64,000 nucleotides of DNA from Paguma larvata (taxonomy: Eukaryota; Chordata; Mammalia; Carnivora; Viverridae): contig CM057834.1 in NCBI GenBank assembly GCA_030068075.1, forward strand, positions 96,675,119 through 96,739,118, given 5' to 3'. Under the pieces are notes generated by a model. That model was not told the origin of the DNA. It did not search any database and saw nothing but the letters and a program-made list of their open reading frames with translations. Below are positions 39,535 to 51,264 of the stretch, piece after piece. The number at the start of each line of letters is the position of its first letter. Position 1 is the first letter of the stretch. Made by a program: the position numbers and the translations under genes.

Positions 39535-39737
39535 TTTAAGTTTCTTTATTTTGAGAGTGAGAACACGCACACGTGTGCGCGTCGGGGAGGGGCAGGGAGA
39601 GGGGGAGGGCGAGAGAATCCCAGTCAGGCTCCTCGCGCCGTCAGCCCGGAGCCCGACCCAGGGCTCAACCCGTCACAACCCCTGGGAGCTGAAATCCAGA
39701 GTGGGTCCCTCAACCAACTGAGCCATGCAGGTGCCCC
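39535..39737 (-). mobile_element. Older carnivore SINE adjoining the previous copy
   Basis: It is diverged and GC-rich. The younger copy inserted at its tail end. Confidence 0.85.
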
Positions 39738-40322
39738 TGTGATTTAAATTAGCCTGACCCTTTAAACAATAAGGCGGAAATAATCCCCTCTAGAAAGCCA
39801 AAGGAGGTGTGGTGAGCGACCTTGACCATGCCACCACCGCCTCCGCCTCCGGCTACTCACGCCCTGGGCAATCCATTCCCCTTGGGTGCGGGTGGGACCC
39901 ACCACTAACCAGTAGCATACAGCCACAGGAGGGATAGGTTGCCACTTCCGAAATTAGGACCTACCCCCACCTCTTTTGCTCTCTTTCTCTCCATCTCTCG
40001 CTCTCTCCATGCCTCTCCCATCTCTTTCTCTGGATGAAGCGAGCTGTCCCCTCGGTTTCGTCTCATGCTTCCACCAACGCTAAATTCTAGCCATGTTGCA
40101 CTACTCACTTCCCTGAACACGAACTCAGCTAGCTGATCAAGATGTTCCCATTTCATTCGCAGTCTTTTAAAAGAGAAATTCGATCAAGTTAAATGAATAC
40201 ATTGTAACAGATTGAATGATTAGAACAGGGTTAATGAGCAAAGTTAGCAAGGTCGCTGGATTCAAGGCTAGTTCACAAAAACCAATTTCTATATGCCAGC
40301 AATAAACAAAGAGGAAATTAAA

Positions 40323-40525
40323 ATTTTTTTTAATGTTTATTTTTGAGAGAGAGAGAGAGCACGAGCAGGGAAAGGGCAGAGAGAGAGGGAGACAGAGGAT
40401 CTGAAGCAGGCTCTGTGCTGACGGCAGAGAGCCTGATGTGGGGCTTGAACTCACAAACCATCAAATCCCGAACTGAGCTGAAATCAAGAGTCAGACACTC
40501 GCCAGCTGAGCCCCCCGGGCACCCC
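40323..40525 (-). mobile_element. Carnivore SINE within L1
   Basis: Duplication GGAAATTAAA at 40313-40322 and 40526-40535. Confidence 0.93.
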
Positions 40526-41263
40526 GGAAATTAAACTTTTAAGGTGATATGACTTACCTTTTGAAAACCGCCAAATACCTTGTAAAATTCTGATGAAAAA
40601 TGAATATGCAAGACCTGTATACTGAATATTAAAAACACAATATTGAAGAAAACTAAAAAAAAGACTCAAGTAAGTAGAGGGAATGTCATTTTTATGATCT
40701 AGAAGATGCAGAGATTCAACACAGCGCCAATCAAAATCCCCACACCGTTCACGGGCGCCTGTGCGCGCGTGTGCATATGTGCATGTGTAAATTGACGAGT
40801 TGATTCGAAAATATATGTGAAATACAAAAGGCAACGGAGAGCCAAGATCATCTTGAAGACGAAGTGGGAAGCAGCATAACCAGATACCAAGCCAAGCTTT
40901 TTAAAGTTATAGTAATTAAGACCGTGATGGTGGCACAAAAATGGCCACACGGATTAAAGGGAGACCGAACAGAGTCCAGAAGGGCGGACTCGTACCTTGT
41001 TGGCTCCCTGAGGCACAGCAGAGGTGAGCCCGCCGTGTGTTGGGAAAGGACGGTCTTCGTGATCATCAGTGCTAGATAGCCTCATGGGGAGAAAATCTTG
41101 GCCTCTCCCTCCCACCAGATGGGTGACTGAGCTAAATGTGTAAGAAAACAGAAACATCTTTATGATCTTGGAGTAGGCAAAACGTGCTTCAGCGAGACAC
41201 CAAAAGTATTCACCCTGAGGGGGGGAAATGATACATGGAACTAAATTAGAATTAGGAACTTCT

Positions 41264-41489
41264 GGGGTGCCTGGGGGGCTCAGTCGATGAAGCGTCCGAC
41301 TTCGGCTCAGGTCACGATCTTGCAGTTCGTGGGTTCGAGCCCCGCGTCGGGCTCTGTGCTGACGGCTCAGAGCCCGGGGCCTGCTTCGGAGTCTGTGTCT
41401 CCCTCTCTCTCTGTTCCTCCCTCACTCACACTCTGTCTCTCTCTCTCTCTCTCTCTCAAAAATAAATAAACATTTTAAAACATTTTTTT
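41264..41489 (+). mobile_element. Carnivore SINE within L1
   Basis: Perfect duplication AATTAGGAACTTCT at 41250-41263 and 41490-41503. L1 sequence resumes directly after. Confidence 0.95.
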
Positions 41490-42076
41490 AATTAGGAACT
41501 TCTATGCTTCAAAAGACACCATTAAACGCTGAAAAAGCAGGCCGAAGATTAGAAGAAATCCACTCTACTCCTATCCGACAACAGAATTGCCATCATATTG
41601 TGTAAAGAACTTCCACAGAGCAACTTTTTTAAAAAGCCAAAATAGTAGGAAAGGGCCAGGGAAAAAACCACACAACACCTTCAGCAGGCACCCCAAAAGA
41701 GTAGGTACATAAATGTTTGATACTCTTACAAAAAGGGGCTAAATATCACTAGTTATCTGAGGAATCTAAATAAAACCGTAATGTAATAAATAGCACTGTA
41801 TACCTCCTAGAATGGCTAAAACAAACAAAAAAAATACAGAAGGTGTCAGGTGTTGGCAAAGACATGGAGCAACTAAAATTCTTAACAGACTGCCGACAGG
41901 AGAGCTGGTTTGCAAACTGGCCTCTGTACCCAGAGTGCAGAGAGAGACCAAAGAAAGAGGCCAACCCATCCAGATTGGCGAGGGGAGGTTTTAATAAGCA
42001 AGGGGAACTTACATACGAGCTTGTCCTGAGCTGCCTTGGGTCTCTGCATCCACTTGCCGGAATCTTAAAAGTTTCT

Positions 42077-42280
42077 GGGGCGCCTGGGTGACTCAGTCAG
42101 TTAAGTGTCCACCTCTTGGCGTTGGCTCAGGTCGTGACTTCCTGGTTTCCTGAGTTCAAGACCCATGTCCAGCTCTGCGCTGACAGCGTGGAACCTGCTT
42201 GGGATTCCCTTTCTCCCTCTATCTCTGCCCCTCCCCTGCTTGCGCTGTCTCTGTCTCTTTCAAAATAAACTTAAAAACTT
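42077..42280 (+). mobile_element. Carnivore SINE
   Basis: The head reads GGGGCGCCTGGGTGACTCAG. Followed at once by another copy. Confidence 0.9.
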
Positions 42281-42450
42281 AGGGGCACCTGGGTGGCTTA
42301 GATGGTTAAGCGTCTGACTTTGGCTTGGGTCACACAGAGCCCTGTGCGGAGCCTGCTTCAGATTCTGTGTCTCCCTTTCTGTCTCTGCCCCTCCCCTGCT
42401 TGTGCTTTCCTTCTCTCTCTCAAAAATAAATAAATAAACATTAAAAAAAT
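42281..42450 (+). mobile_element. Carnivore SINE with internal deletion
   Basis: Sequence between GGCTTGGGTCA and CACAGAGCCCTGTG is missing, removing the B-box area. Confidence 0.88.
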
Positions 42451-43036
42451 AAAGTTTATATAGAGGCCTTCCTGGGGCTCAGCACCTGTGTCTCCAGAAG
42501 GCCTTCACGACACCCTACTCTCTCAAGGCTGTGTCCTCAGAACGGCTCCCGCTGTGGGAACGATGGCTGGAGCATCAGTTCAAGGGCGGGGGAGGGGTTG
42601 AGGAGCCTCCGACTGTCCAGGTCCAGCTCTCAAGTCAACCAGAGTCACGACCTCTTGACTACCTCCTCCCACAAGGGGTATAACTTGGTACAACCGTTGT
42701 GGAAGGTCGAGAAGAGATGAACTTGAACAAATACTGAGTACCCTATAGGCTAGTCACTCTGCTAGGTATGGATCCCGCAGGAATGTATATGTGGACGTAT
42801 GCAGGTTCATGTATGTATTTACCAAAAGACAGGTACCCAAATGTCCATAAAAGCACTGCTTCTAATAGCCACAAACTGGACACTATCCAAATGCCCATCA
42901 ACAGTAGAATGAAAACATTGTGGTAAATTTACATAACGGGATGGCCTACAGCAATGCAAACCAACAGTCTATGGCTCCACGCACCGGTACGAATAAATCT
43001 GATCCACAGAACACTGAGTGAAAGAAATCAGACAAG

Positions 43037-43197
43037 AGGGGCGCCCAGGTGGCTCAGGCGGTTAGGCGGCCGACTCTTGGCGTTGGCTCAGGTCCAGATC
43101 TCATGGTTCTTGAGATCGAGCCCCGCATCAAGTTCTTTGCTGACAGCATGGAGCCTTCTTGGGAGTCTCTCTCTCTCCCTCTCTGTGTCTGCCCTCC

Positions 43198-43237
<40 letters not shown>

Positions 43238-43272
43238 ATAAATAAAAAAAACTTTAAAGGAAAAGAAAAAAA
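43037..43272 (+). mobile_element. Carnivore SINE
   Basis: Duplication GAAA(T/-)C(A/G)GACAAG at 43024-43036 and 43273-43285. (CT)n of about 33 bp at 43201-43233. Confidence 0.92.
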
Positions 43273-43285
43273 GAAACGAGACAAG

Positions 43286-44114
43286 AAAAGGAGACCTCTC
43301 GCCCATCAGCCGAAGCCTCAGAGAGGCACCTGGAAAGGCGGTCGTTTGTAAGCGAGGCCTTACGGGCCTGAAAGGCAACAAAACAAGACTTGTCTTTGCC
43401 ACCAAACTTAAACGCCAAACTAAACACAACTTCTGAGACAAGAATCTGTTCAGAGACACCGCTGCATAATTCAAGAATATAAACCTTTGCTACCAAAACG
43501 CTTTATTCTTGTTTCAGGTGGTTCAAATATTTCACTACCAGTTACATCCCGGTTCAAGTTCAATTCCAGATAATGTTATACTTATTAATGGCCGAGGACC
43601 TGTTACATTCGTCTCTGTGTACTTCGCTGTACTTAATGTGTCTCGTGTACAGGATGGGCTTGATAAAAATCAATTAAATAAAGGACTTCATGAATTAATG
43701 AATCAGCGAATAAAAGAAATGAGTAAATGAGCTACGTGAAATTTTTTTTTCCCCAAATCCCCTGTATCTACACCTCCTTTTCACAAATCTGACCCAAGTA
43801 GCTAAAGAAATATAGAAGGTTTTCTCTATGGCTTCTCCTAATTTGGTGGTAGATTTTATTATAACTTGGCTATCTGAAACACTCAGGCAGTCTTGCTACG
43901 GAATTTTGTTTAGGGCTGTTCACAAAAAAAACAAAATCCAAAAAAAAAAAGCCCCTAAAAGCAAAACCACAACACTCCGAGGCATCCGCAAAAGGAAACC
44001 CTACAAGCATTTTTCATCACTGCACCTGGAGGGATTAAGAGAGGGTGAGAGGGAGGTGGAGGCTGGGGAGGAAAAGAAGCTGAAGACGCAAAGGACGAGA
44101 AGCGAATCGAGAGG
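43286..44114. other. Intergenic; possible old L2 fragment
   Basis: 43520-43730 ends in GAATTAATGAATCAGCGAAT, resembling the L2 tail. The rest shows nothing recognisable. Confidence 0.35.
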
Positions 44115-44127
44115 TCAAGTTCTCTGA

Positions 44128-44347
44128 TGGAGCACCCGGGGGGCTCAGTCGGTTAAGCATCAGACTTCAGCTCAGGTCATGATCTCACAGTTCGTGGGTT
44201 CGAGCCCCACATCAGGACCGTCAGAGCTGACAGCTCAGAGCCTGGAGCCTGCTTCGGATTCTTTATCTCCGCTCTCTGCCCCTCCCCCGTTCATGCTGTC
44301 TGTCTTTCTCAAAACAAAATATTGAATAAAAAAAGTTTTTTGAAGCT
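44128..44347 (+). mobile_element. Carnivore SINE
   Basis: Duplication TCAAGTTCTCTGA at 44115-44127 and 44348-44360. Confidence 0.95.
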
Positions 44348-44679
44348 TCAAGTTCTCTGAAGACACATGAGAGCGGGATAAAGTGAACCCAGGTTTTTCC
44401 AATGACTCCCAAGATGTTTCAATTAAAAAGCCCCGCTTTCATTCTCTATAATGTATATTGAAAACAATTAAGAATGACTCCATTTGGTAAGTAGCAAGCT
44501 TAAGGAACTCATTACCCAAAAACACAGTATAATTAGCCAAACATAAAAGAGTTTCTTTAAAATGTTTGCATAAATGTTTAAAAGTCTGAGCCATACATGA
44601 TCATTCATGTACGTATTCAAAGGGCATTTACTTAACACTTGCTTTGGTCCACACCCTGCTTGTACCAGATCAGAGATAC

Positions 44680-44711
44680 AGATGGGGGGCGGGGGCGGGG
44701 GGGGGGGAGAG
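44680..44711 (+). repeat. G-rich tract
   Basis: G runs of 6, 5 and more than 10 separated by single C; G-quadruplex potential. Confidence 0.7.
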
Positions 44712-44748
44712 AAGGACGACACAGAAAAGGATTCCTCAAGAAAGCAAG

Positions 44749-44956
44749 AAAAGGGGCGCCTGGGTGGCTCAGTCGGTTGTCCCGCCTCACCTCAGGACAT
44801 GATCTCACGGTTCGTGGGTTCGAGCCCCGAGTTGGGCTCTGCTGACAACTCGGAGCCTGGAGCCTGCTTCAGATTCTGTGTCTCCCTCTCTCTGTCCCTC
44901 CGCTTCTTGTGCTCTGTCTCTCTCTCTCAAAAATAAACATTAAAAAAACATTAAAG
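44749..44956 (+). mobile_element. Carnivore SINE
   Basis: Duplication AAGAAAGCAAG at 44738-44748 and 44957-44967. Confidence 0.94.
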
Positions 44957-44967
44957 AAGAAAGCAAG

Positions 44968-46214
44968 GATGGAGGAAAGGAAGAATGAAGGAGACGTGGG
45001 GCTCGCAGCAGCCGAGTGGAGTTAGCAATGCCAAGGTTCGAAGTTGGCCGGGTCAGCAACGAGGTGAGGCAGACACAACCCCAAGAGCAGAGAGAACTCG
45101 GCCCATTCAGCAGCCTCTTCCTGTGACCAGTGAGAGTGGGGCGGGGAGGAGGAGCGAGCCGGGGCGGCTAGAAGATTAATTCTCTGTCCTCTAGAGTCTT
45201 CATTGTCTAGGATCTCAGAAGCAACGTGTGTGCCCAGAACCCTGACCTCAGGACGAGGCTCTACGAGGTTTCTGATGGGAATTTCTGAGTCTGGGGTGGG
45301 TGAGCTCTCGCTCTCTGGATAATACATCTTTCCCGTAACAAGATCCTAAACCTGATTTCTTGCTTTTCCAAGTCCAGAGTGGCGTCCTCCTCGACATTCG
45401 TCCTGCCCCCTTCTCTGGCACAGGACACCAGGCTGGACGGACAAGGGAGGCAATTCCTTTTGCAACTCTGGCTTTGCACAAGTTCCGCGACAATCTATGG
45501 ACATGTCGCTTTGCAACCGCAAACAATGGCCGCGTTCTGACTGTTGACTGAAGACATTCCTGCCATTACGAGAAGAGCATGTTCCAATTCAATATTTTTA
45601 ATATAAGGAGCCTTTCCAACTGCAGAAATTCATTCCTAACTTGAGGAGAAAATATTTTGCCGCTGATGAAATTTATCAAAGTGGTGTATCATCTTTTGGG
45701 AAGAAAACCCATAGCAGCGATAAAACGGCAGCCGGGAACCATATGTTTAAAAAAGCAGCTATATTAAACTAAGGACAATATATCAATAGCAGAGCGGATT
45801 TGCTCCATCGCGAGCTGCTGTCACGCCCGTGTCACCTGTGAAATGTTTGTGGAAAAAAAAAAAAATCCCTAAGCTTAGAACATTACTGGAAATGGACCCC
45901 ATAAGTCACTTTCGGAATACTTTCCTACCAAGATCATCCTAGGATAATCTTAAAAGAATGATCACTTGCTCAATACTTTATATGTTATAAATGCAAAAGA
46001 AAATAGTATCTAACAGTGCACACTGGCAGAAGCTTCTCGGTAGAAAGACACTCATTTCGCCCATAATTTTATGATTTCTCATACCTTGTATTAGTTTGTA
46101 AGCCAAGGTTCTTTTCAAGTAGGCTGGATTCTAGCACAAAATGAGATTACTAAATTTTTCCCTCAGGTGTTAAGTCGTTACTACTTTCGGAGCATAATAA
46201 TTGAATGTATTTTA
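44968..46214. other. Intergenic, repeat-free
   Basis: No gene seen. 45590-45850 has the look of constrained non-coding DNA; see findings. Confidence 0.45.
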
Positions 46215-46225
46215 ATAACGGCCTT

Positions 46226-46444
46226 TTTTTTTTTTAATGTTTATTTATTTTTGAGAGAGAGACAGACAGACAGAGCATGAGCAGGGGAGAGGCATAGACA
46301 GAAAGGGAGACACAGAATCTGAGACAGGTTCCAGGCTCTGAGCTGTCAGCACAGAGCCCGATGTGGGGCTCGAACTCGGGAATGGTGAGATCATGACCTG
46401 AGCCGAAGTCGGACGCTCAACCGACTGAGCCACCCAGGCGCCCC
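46226..46444 (-). mobile_element. Carnivore SINE, young copy
   Basis: Perfect duplication ATAACGGCCTT at 46215-46225 and 46445-46455. Confidence 0.95.
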
Positions 46445-46593
46445 ATAACGGCCTTCTAAAGAACCCACTGTGATGTCTCTTCCAGATCACTGTTCTTGTG
46501 AATCGAATGTCCCAGTGCTGCTTCGCAGGATAAACAAACCAATTCTATTCTATCCAAAGGCTAAGCAGACAGGACCTATGATGTCTCTCTCCC

Positions 46594-46594
46594 T

Positions 46595-46629
<35 letters not shown>
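46594..46629 (+). repeat. (CT)n microsatellite
   Basis: About 36 bp of CT, abutting the inverted duplicate that starts at 46630. Confidence 0.9.
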
Positions 46630-46633
<4 letters not shown>

Positions 46634-46692
46634 CTGTTTTCTGTACCATTTATGTTTGAATGTTAACATTCTTGTTTTAATTATAACTTTCG
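46630..46692 (+). repeat. 63-bp inverted duplicate of 47310-47372
   Basis: It is the reverse complement of 47310-47372 with one mismatch (T at 46684 versus C). Both sequences share bases with the local context at each junction (TGTACTG on the left, TTCG on the right). It is not part of a known repeat. Confidence 0.95.
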
Positions 46693-46835
46693 AGCCCCGC
46701 GTCGGGCTCTGTGCTGCCAGCTCAGAGTCTGGAGCCTGCTTCGGATTCTGTATCTCCCTCTCTCTCTTGTCTCTCCTCGGCTCATGCCTTGTCTCTCTAT
46801 CTCTCAAAAATAAATAAAAACATTTTATAAAATAA
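46689..46835 (+). mobile_element. Carnivore SINE, 5'-truncated at the inverted duplicate
   Basis: It begins mid-element at TTCGAGCCCCGCGTCGG; the whole tRNA-like head is missing. Confidence 0.9.
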
Positions 46836-46865
46836 AAAAAGAAAAAAGTTTTAAAATTAAATCGA

Positions 46866-46975
46866 AGCACCTGGTTGTTTCAGTCAATAGAACATGCGAC
46901 TCTTGGTCTTGGGTTTGTAAGTTCGAGTTCATGTTGGGTGTAGAGATTACTAAACAAACAAACAAACGAAAAAAC
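46866..46975 (+). mobile_element. Short-type carnivore SINE
   Basis: The head is followed by GTTGGGTGTAGAGATTACT and an (AAAC)n tail. Confidence 0.85.
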
Positions 46976-46978
46976 AAC

Positions 46979-47200
46979 AGGGGCACCTGGGTGGCTCAGG
47001 TGAGCTTCTGACTCTTGATTTCAGCTCAGGTTATGATCTCAGGATGGTGGGATCGAACCCCACGTTGCACTCTACGCTGAGGATGGAATCTGCTTGGGAT
47101 TCTCTGTCTCCCTCCGGTCACATGAGCTTTCTTTTCTCTCTCTCTCTCTCTCTCAAATAAAAATATATTAAAAAAAATAAAAATCTTAAAAAAACAAATA
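46979..47200 (+). mobile_element. Carnivore SINE
   Basis: The head lacks a few bases after GGTGGCTCAG. A/T-rich tail. Confidence 0.88.
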
Positions 47201-47309
47201 AAAAAGTTGCTTTTCTAGACTGAAAGCAAATGCACCAAAATGGTAAAAGTGGTTTCTCTTTGGAAGACAGGCTCTGGGCAATTTTCATTTCTTTTATAAT
47301 CTGAAGAAA

Positions 47310-47372
47310 CGAAAGTTGTAATTAAAACAAGAATGTTAACATTCAAACATAAATGGTACAGAAAACAGTACA
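47310..47372 (-). repeat. Partner of the 63-bp inverted duplication
   Basis: It lies in continuous unique-looking sequence, so it is probably the original copy. Arm separation is 617 bp. Confidence 0.95.
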
Positions 47373-47699
47373 CTGTCCAATTCCCTTCATCATTGTCAGA
47401 GAACATCTTAGTTTAGTTTGTAAAAACACCACCTCTTAGCTGATAAAAGATATGTGATTATAAAACATTCAGATAACGTAGAGAAGTAATCAAGAAGATA
47501 AAACATCACCAGAGATAGCCTCTTGTACTTTCTTTTAGTCATATACATGGGTGTACGTATACAGATATACATATATGTATATTTTTAAGGCAAAATCGAG
47601 ATCATATTGTGTATGTATTTTATATCCTGATTGATTTTTCATTTAATATTATCATTTAATATTATGAATGTGATTAGACTTTGAAAACGTGATTTTTTT

Positions 47700-47909
47700 A
47701 AATGCTTTATTACCTTTGAAAGAGAGAGAGAGAGCGTGCACACGACCGGGAAAGTGGCCAACAGCGAGGAAGAGAGAATCCCAAGCAGGCTGTGAGCTGT
47801 CGGGACACGCAGAGCCCAACGCGGGGCTCGACCTCACAAACCTTGAGATCATGATCTGAGCCGCAATCAAGAGTCCCACACCCAAACAACTGAGCCAATC
47901 AGGTGCCCC
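47700..47909 (-). mobile_element. Carnivore SINE
   Basis: Duplication GAA(A/G)ACGTGATTTTTTT at 47683-47699 and 47910-47926. Confidence 0.93.
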
Positions 47910-47929
47910 GAAGACGTGATTTTTTTTTA

Positions 47930-48180
47930 ATGAAATAATTCAAGCATGCAAAAACATAGGAACTCGTACGGTGAACACCCACGGACCCACCACCCCGCCG
48001 AAGAAGTAAACATCACAGATTAATAAACTCCATTTGCACCCTCTTTGATCCCAGTGTCCCTTCTTTCTCTCCATAAGTAACACATTGATTTGAATGTGGT
48101 GTTTGTCATTCCCGTGCGGGTTTTAGACATTTTACATAATATATGTATGTATGGAACAATATATAGCATTGCTTTGCTGA
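47930..48180. mobile_element. Old L1 3' UTR fragment (tentative)
   Basis: GTGAACACCCACGGACCCACCAC followed by spaced TTTAGACATTTTACATAAT resembles old L1 3' UTRs. Confidence 0.4.
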
Positions 48181-48199
48181 AAACAAAGCTTTTGTTCGT

Positions 48200-48407
48200 T
48201 TTTTGGGGGCTTTTATTTACTTGCTTATTTATTTATTTATTTGACAGGGGCGCGGGGGAGAGGGGCAGAGAGAGAGAAAAAGAATCCTAAGCAGATTTCA
48301 CGCTCAGCATGGAGCCCAGTGGGAGCTCAATCCCACCACCCTTGGATCATGATCTGAGCCTAAATCAAAAGTCAGACGCTCAACCAAATGAGCCATTCAG
48401 GCACCTC
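48200..48407 (-). mobile_element. Older carnivore SINE
   Basis: It has a (TTTA)n tail and ends GCCATTCAGGCACCT. A degenerate duplication around CTGAAAAC lies at about 48178 and 48407. Confidence 0.85.
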
Positions 48408-48442
48408 TGAAAACCTAGTTTTTAATGCCTGATTAATATTCT

Positions 48443-48667
48443 TTTTTTAAGTTCATTTACTTATTTATTTTTAACATTTATTCGTTTTTGAGGGACAGAG
48501 TATGAGTGGGTGAGGGGCAGAGAGGGAGGGAGACACGGAATCTGAAGCAGGCTCCAGGCTCTGAGCCGTCAGCACAGAGCCCGACTCGGGGCTCGAACTC
48601 ACAAGCCGCGAGATCATGACCTGCGCTGAAGTTGGACACTTAACCGACTGAGCCCCCCGGGCGCCCC
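48443..48667 (-). mobile_element. Carnivore SINE
   Basis: Duplication CTGATTAA(T/C)ATTCT at 48429-48442 and 48668-48681. Confidence 0.94.
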
Positions 48668-48681
48668 CTGATTAACATTCT

Positions 48682-49409
48682 ATGTTACAGACACGCTATA
48701 ATCATTACACTTGTCCCCGGTGGGCGAGCATTTTAGACCAAATAGCATTTTTACATTTCCTTTTTAGTGAGTTAAAATCAGTTGCTACGAAAAAGGTGTA
48801 GTCTCCTTGGTGGAATTCCTCTATAATAGTCACAAACGCCAGAGCCGGCCCCCATTTCCTGTGTCTTCTGCACTCGGCTCCGTTTTCAGAGGACTTATTT
48901 GCAAATCCACTCTGAAAAGAATATCAGAAGCCTGGGAGCCAGAGACGCACCGATCCAGGGCTGGGCTCTTCGAGGTCCTGCTCCGGGGCTCCCGCTCGCC
49001 TGCAGACGCCACCCATCTTGCGGGCCACACACTGGCTGCCAGCAGCACAGGTTGTCCCATTGCCACGGCTTGTCAGACTGGGATAGCTGGTTTCTCTTTG
49101 CAGGTTTGACTCTTTCTTCTTTGTAACATGATAATTGGACACCTCCTGTTCTAATCTAACCAGAATCTCCCTTTCTCTCTAGGCTTGGGTTTCTCCAAAT
49201 AAGTCAGGTATCTGTCACCTGACTTGACACTTCATCAGAATGCGAGTCACTTCTAGGAAGCCACTACTGAGTGCATCAGTCACCAGGAAGTATGACAAAA
49301 CAACAATACTAGTCCCTGAATAAATATGGCAGAATTTCTATGCTCTCAACCGGCAGTCCGCACCAAGAAGGAATAACTTATTCCAGCCATTGCTCATAAT
49401 CTCTTTGAA
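48682..49409. other. Intergenic, no feature seen
   Basis: Open frames of 65-100 codons at 48807-49142 show no family. Confidence 0.4.
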
Positions 49410-49422
49410 AACATTCTTTTGA

Positions 49423-49605
49423 GGGGCACCTGGGTGGTTCAGTCTGTGAGGCATCCGACTTCGGCCCCGGTCATGATCTCGCAGTTGGTGGGTTCGAGCC
49501 CTGCGTCGGGATCTGTGCTGACAATTCAGACCTTGAAACTGCTTCAGATTCTGGGTCTCCCTCTCTTTCTCTCAAAAATAAATAAACATTAAAAAAAATT
49601 TTTTT
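49423..49605 (+). mobile_element. Carnivore SINE
   Basis: Duplication AAC(A)TTCTTTTGA at 49410-49422 and 49606-49617. Confidence 0.92.
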
Positions 49606-50059
49606 AACTTCTTTTGAAATTGCCTTCAGAAGCGGAATCTCCTAAATGGTGACAAATCTTTTCCTCCAGACAGTTGGTTCCACTTACAAAAGCACCTGAG
49701 AGGGGTCTGGAGCCAGCTAGGGTGCCGGAGCTTGTGCCGGAACCGCCCTGTCTGCTATCGAGGTGACGCCAGTACCGCCATGTGGGCTGTTGGTGACCAG
49801 TATCTGTTTTGATGGGTCAGTGCTTGTGCTGTCCCAGTTATAAAAATAATTTGAATCTCACGCCCACTAGGGGCCTTGGTCCCCTCTCCCATTTCCAGTA
49901 GCCATTCCCAAAGTACCCCCCAACTATGCCATTCTCCTTATGTAAAAATACATAGTCGAAGGAGTAACCGTTGATTTGTGGGTCACGTGAAAACATTCTC
50001 GGCTTTAAGAGGTGTGCTTTACTATTTCCAGCTCACACCAGAAGTTTCTTTGGGTTTTT

Positions 50060-50272
50060 TTTTTTTAGGTTTATTTTATTTATTTTGAGACACAGAGAGA
50101 GAAAGAAAGCATGAACAGGGGAGGGGCAGAGAGAGGGCAAGAGAGAATCCCAAGCAGGCTCCACGCTGTCAGCACAGAGGGGGAGGTGCTTGATCTCACG
50201 AACCGTGAGATCATGACCTGAGCTGAAATCAAGAGTCAGACGCTTAACCTACTGAGCCACCCAGGTGCCCCT
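50060..50272 (-). mobile_element. Carnivore SINE
   Basis: It ends GAGCCACCCAGGTGCCCC; the duplication is unclear. Confidence 0.9.
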
Positions 50273-50351
50273 AAGAAGACCGTTTTTAGGGCAATTGATT
50301 TGTATGGCTTAAAAGAAACGAAAAGGACAATCACTCAAGTGACTGCTGAAA

Positions 50352-50560
50352 GTATTTAAGGGACGCCTGGGTGGCTCAGTCATTTGAGCATCGGGCTCTT
50401 GGTTTCGGCTCAGGTCACAATCCCAGGGTCACAGGACTGAGCCCCGCATCAGGCTCCACGCGCAGTGTGAAGCCTGCTTAAGATTCTCCCTCTGCCCCCT
50501 CCACCACCTCCTGTAAAATAAAATAAAGATCAATTAATTCTTAAAAAAAAAAAAGAAAGA
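50352..50560 (+). mobile_element. Older carnivore SINE
   Basis: The head is GGGACGCCTGGGTGGCTCAG. The middle is diverged and it has a poly-A tail. Confidence 0.88.
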
Positions 50561-50570
50561 AAACGTTTTA

Positions 50571-51264
50571 AAGTCCAGACATTCATTTTTTTCGGATCGA
50601 TGAACAAAGGATGAGTTTGAACACGGAAGAGCTAAATTCAGATCCAGAAAGAGGCTCCCTGCAGACGGGAACTCTGGAGACTTCCTTCAAATCTTGCCCC
50701 ACGTGCTGAGCTGACACCAGGCTTCAGGACAGCGCGCAGAACATGATGGAGAACCAAGGAGAACAAAAACCAAAAGCTTTTAAGCCCCAGTGGGACATGA
50801 AGAGCCACCTGCACGCCCCTCAGTGGCCCACGGGGGAGCAAGGGACCCCCGGGGCTGGGCCCTGCCGTGCAGGAATGGCCGAAAGTGACGGGGATCGAGA
50901 CTTCCGGCTGCTCGCCCACCGTGAGCATGGCCGGCCCAGGCCACGCTGGCCTGAGAAGCCAATCAGGGCCCCAGGAAATGAGAAGGCCCCAAGTGTTCAA
51001 AAATTCACACGTGTTGGGTAAAATGCATCCTTTGGCCAGCAATCACCCCCATCCTCAGGCTCCAGTGCTCAGAAGCAATTCCGATGGGCGCTTTTCTGTA
51101 TTACGACCCGCCAAGACGCCATGCAGACATGTGCTGTGTTTTATTTCACGGCATCGTATTTCACGATCTCAGTGTGGCCGCGGCGACCTGACCTGCCAGA
51201 CGGGGCTAGAGGAAGAAGGAACCGCCCGCCTTGCTAAGCACGTGAGCGCTCCCTGAGCCTAACC
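50571..51264. other. Intergenic, no gene supported
   Basis: Overlapping frames of 92-134 codons on both strands (50638-51256) lack domains or codon-like conservation cues. Confidence 0.4.

Larger units (their letters stand above)
41890..42675 (-). mobile_element. LTR-like insert within L1
   Basis: Non-L1 sequence interrupts the L1 collinearity. It includes AGGGGAGGTTTTAATAAGCA and a GC-rich second half, with two SINEs nested inside. Termini are not resolved. Confidence 0.35.
40160..43036 (+). mobile_element. L1 ORF2 and 3' region, split by an LTR-like insert and SINEs
   Basis: Collinear L1 pieces lie at 40160-41890 and 42675-43036. Markers in order include ATATGCCAGCAATAAACAAAG, AATCAAAATCCCCACACC, TTAAAGTTATAGTAATTAAG, GAGTAGGCAAAACGTGCTTC, TTCAAAAGACACCATTAAA, TACAACCGTTGTGGAAGG and AAATGCCCATCAACAGTAG. 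Reading frame is broken throughout. Confidence 0.8.

Noticed and set aside
43054..43284. RERERERE-rich frames
   Set aside because: Translation of the (CT)n part of SINEs in reverse.
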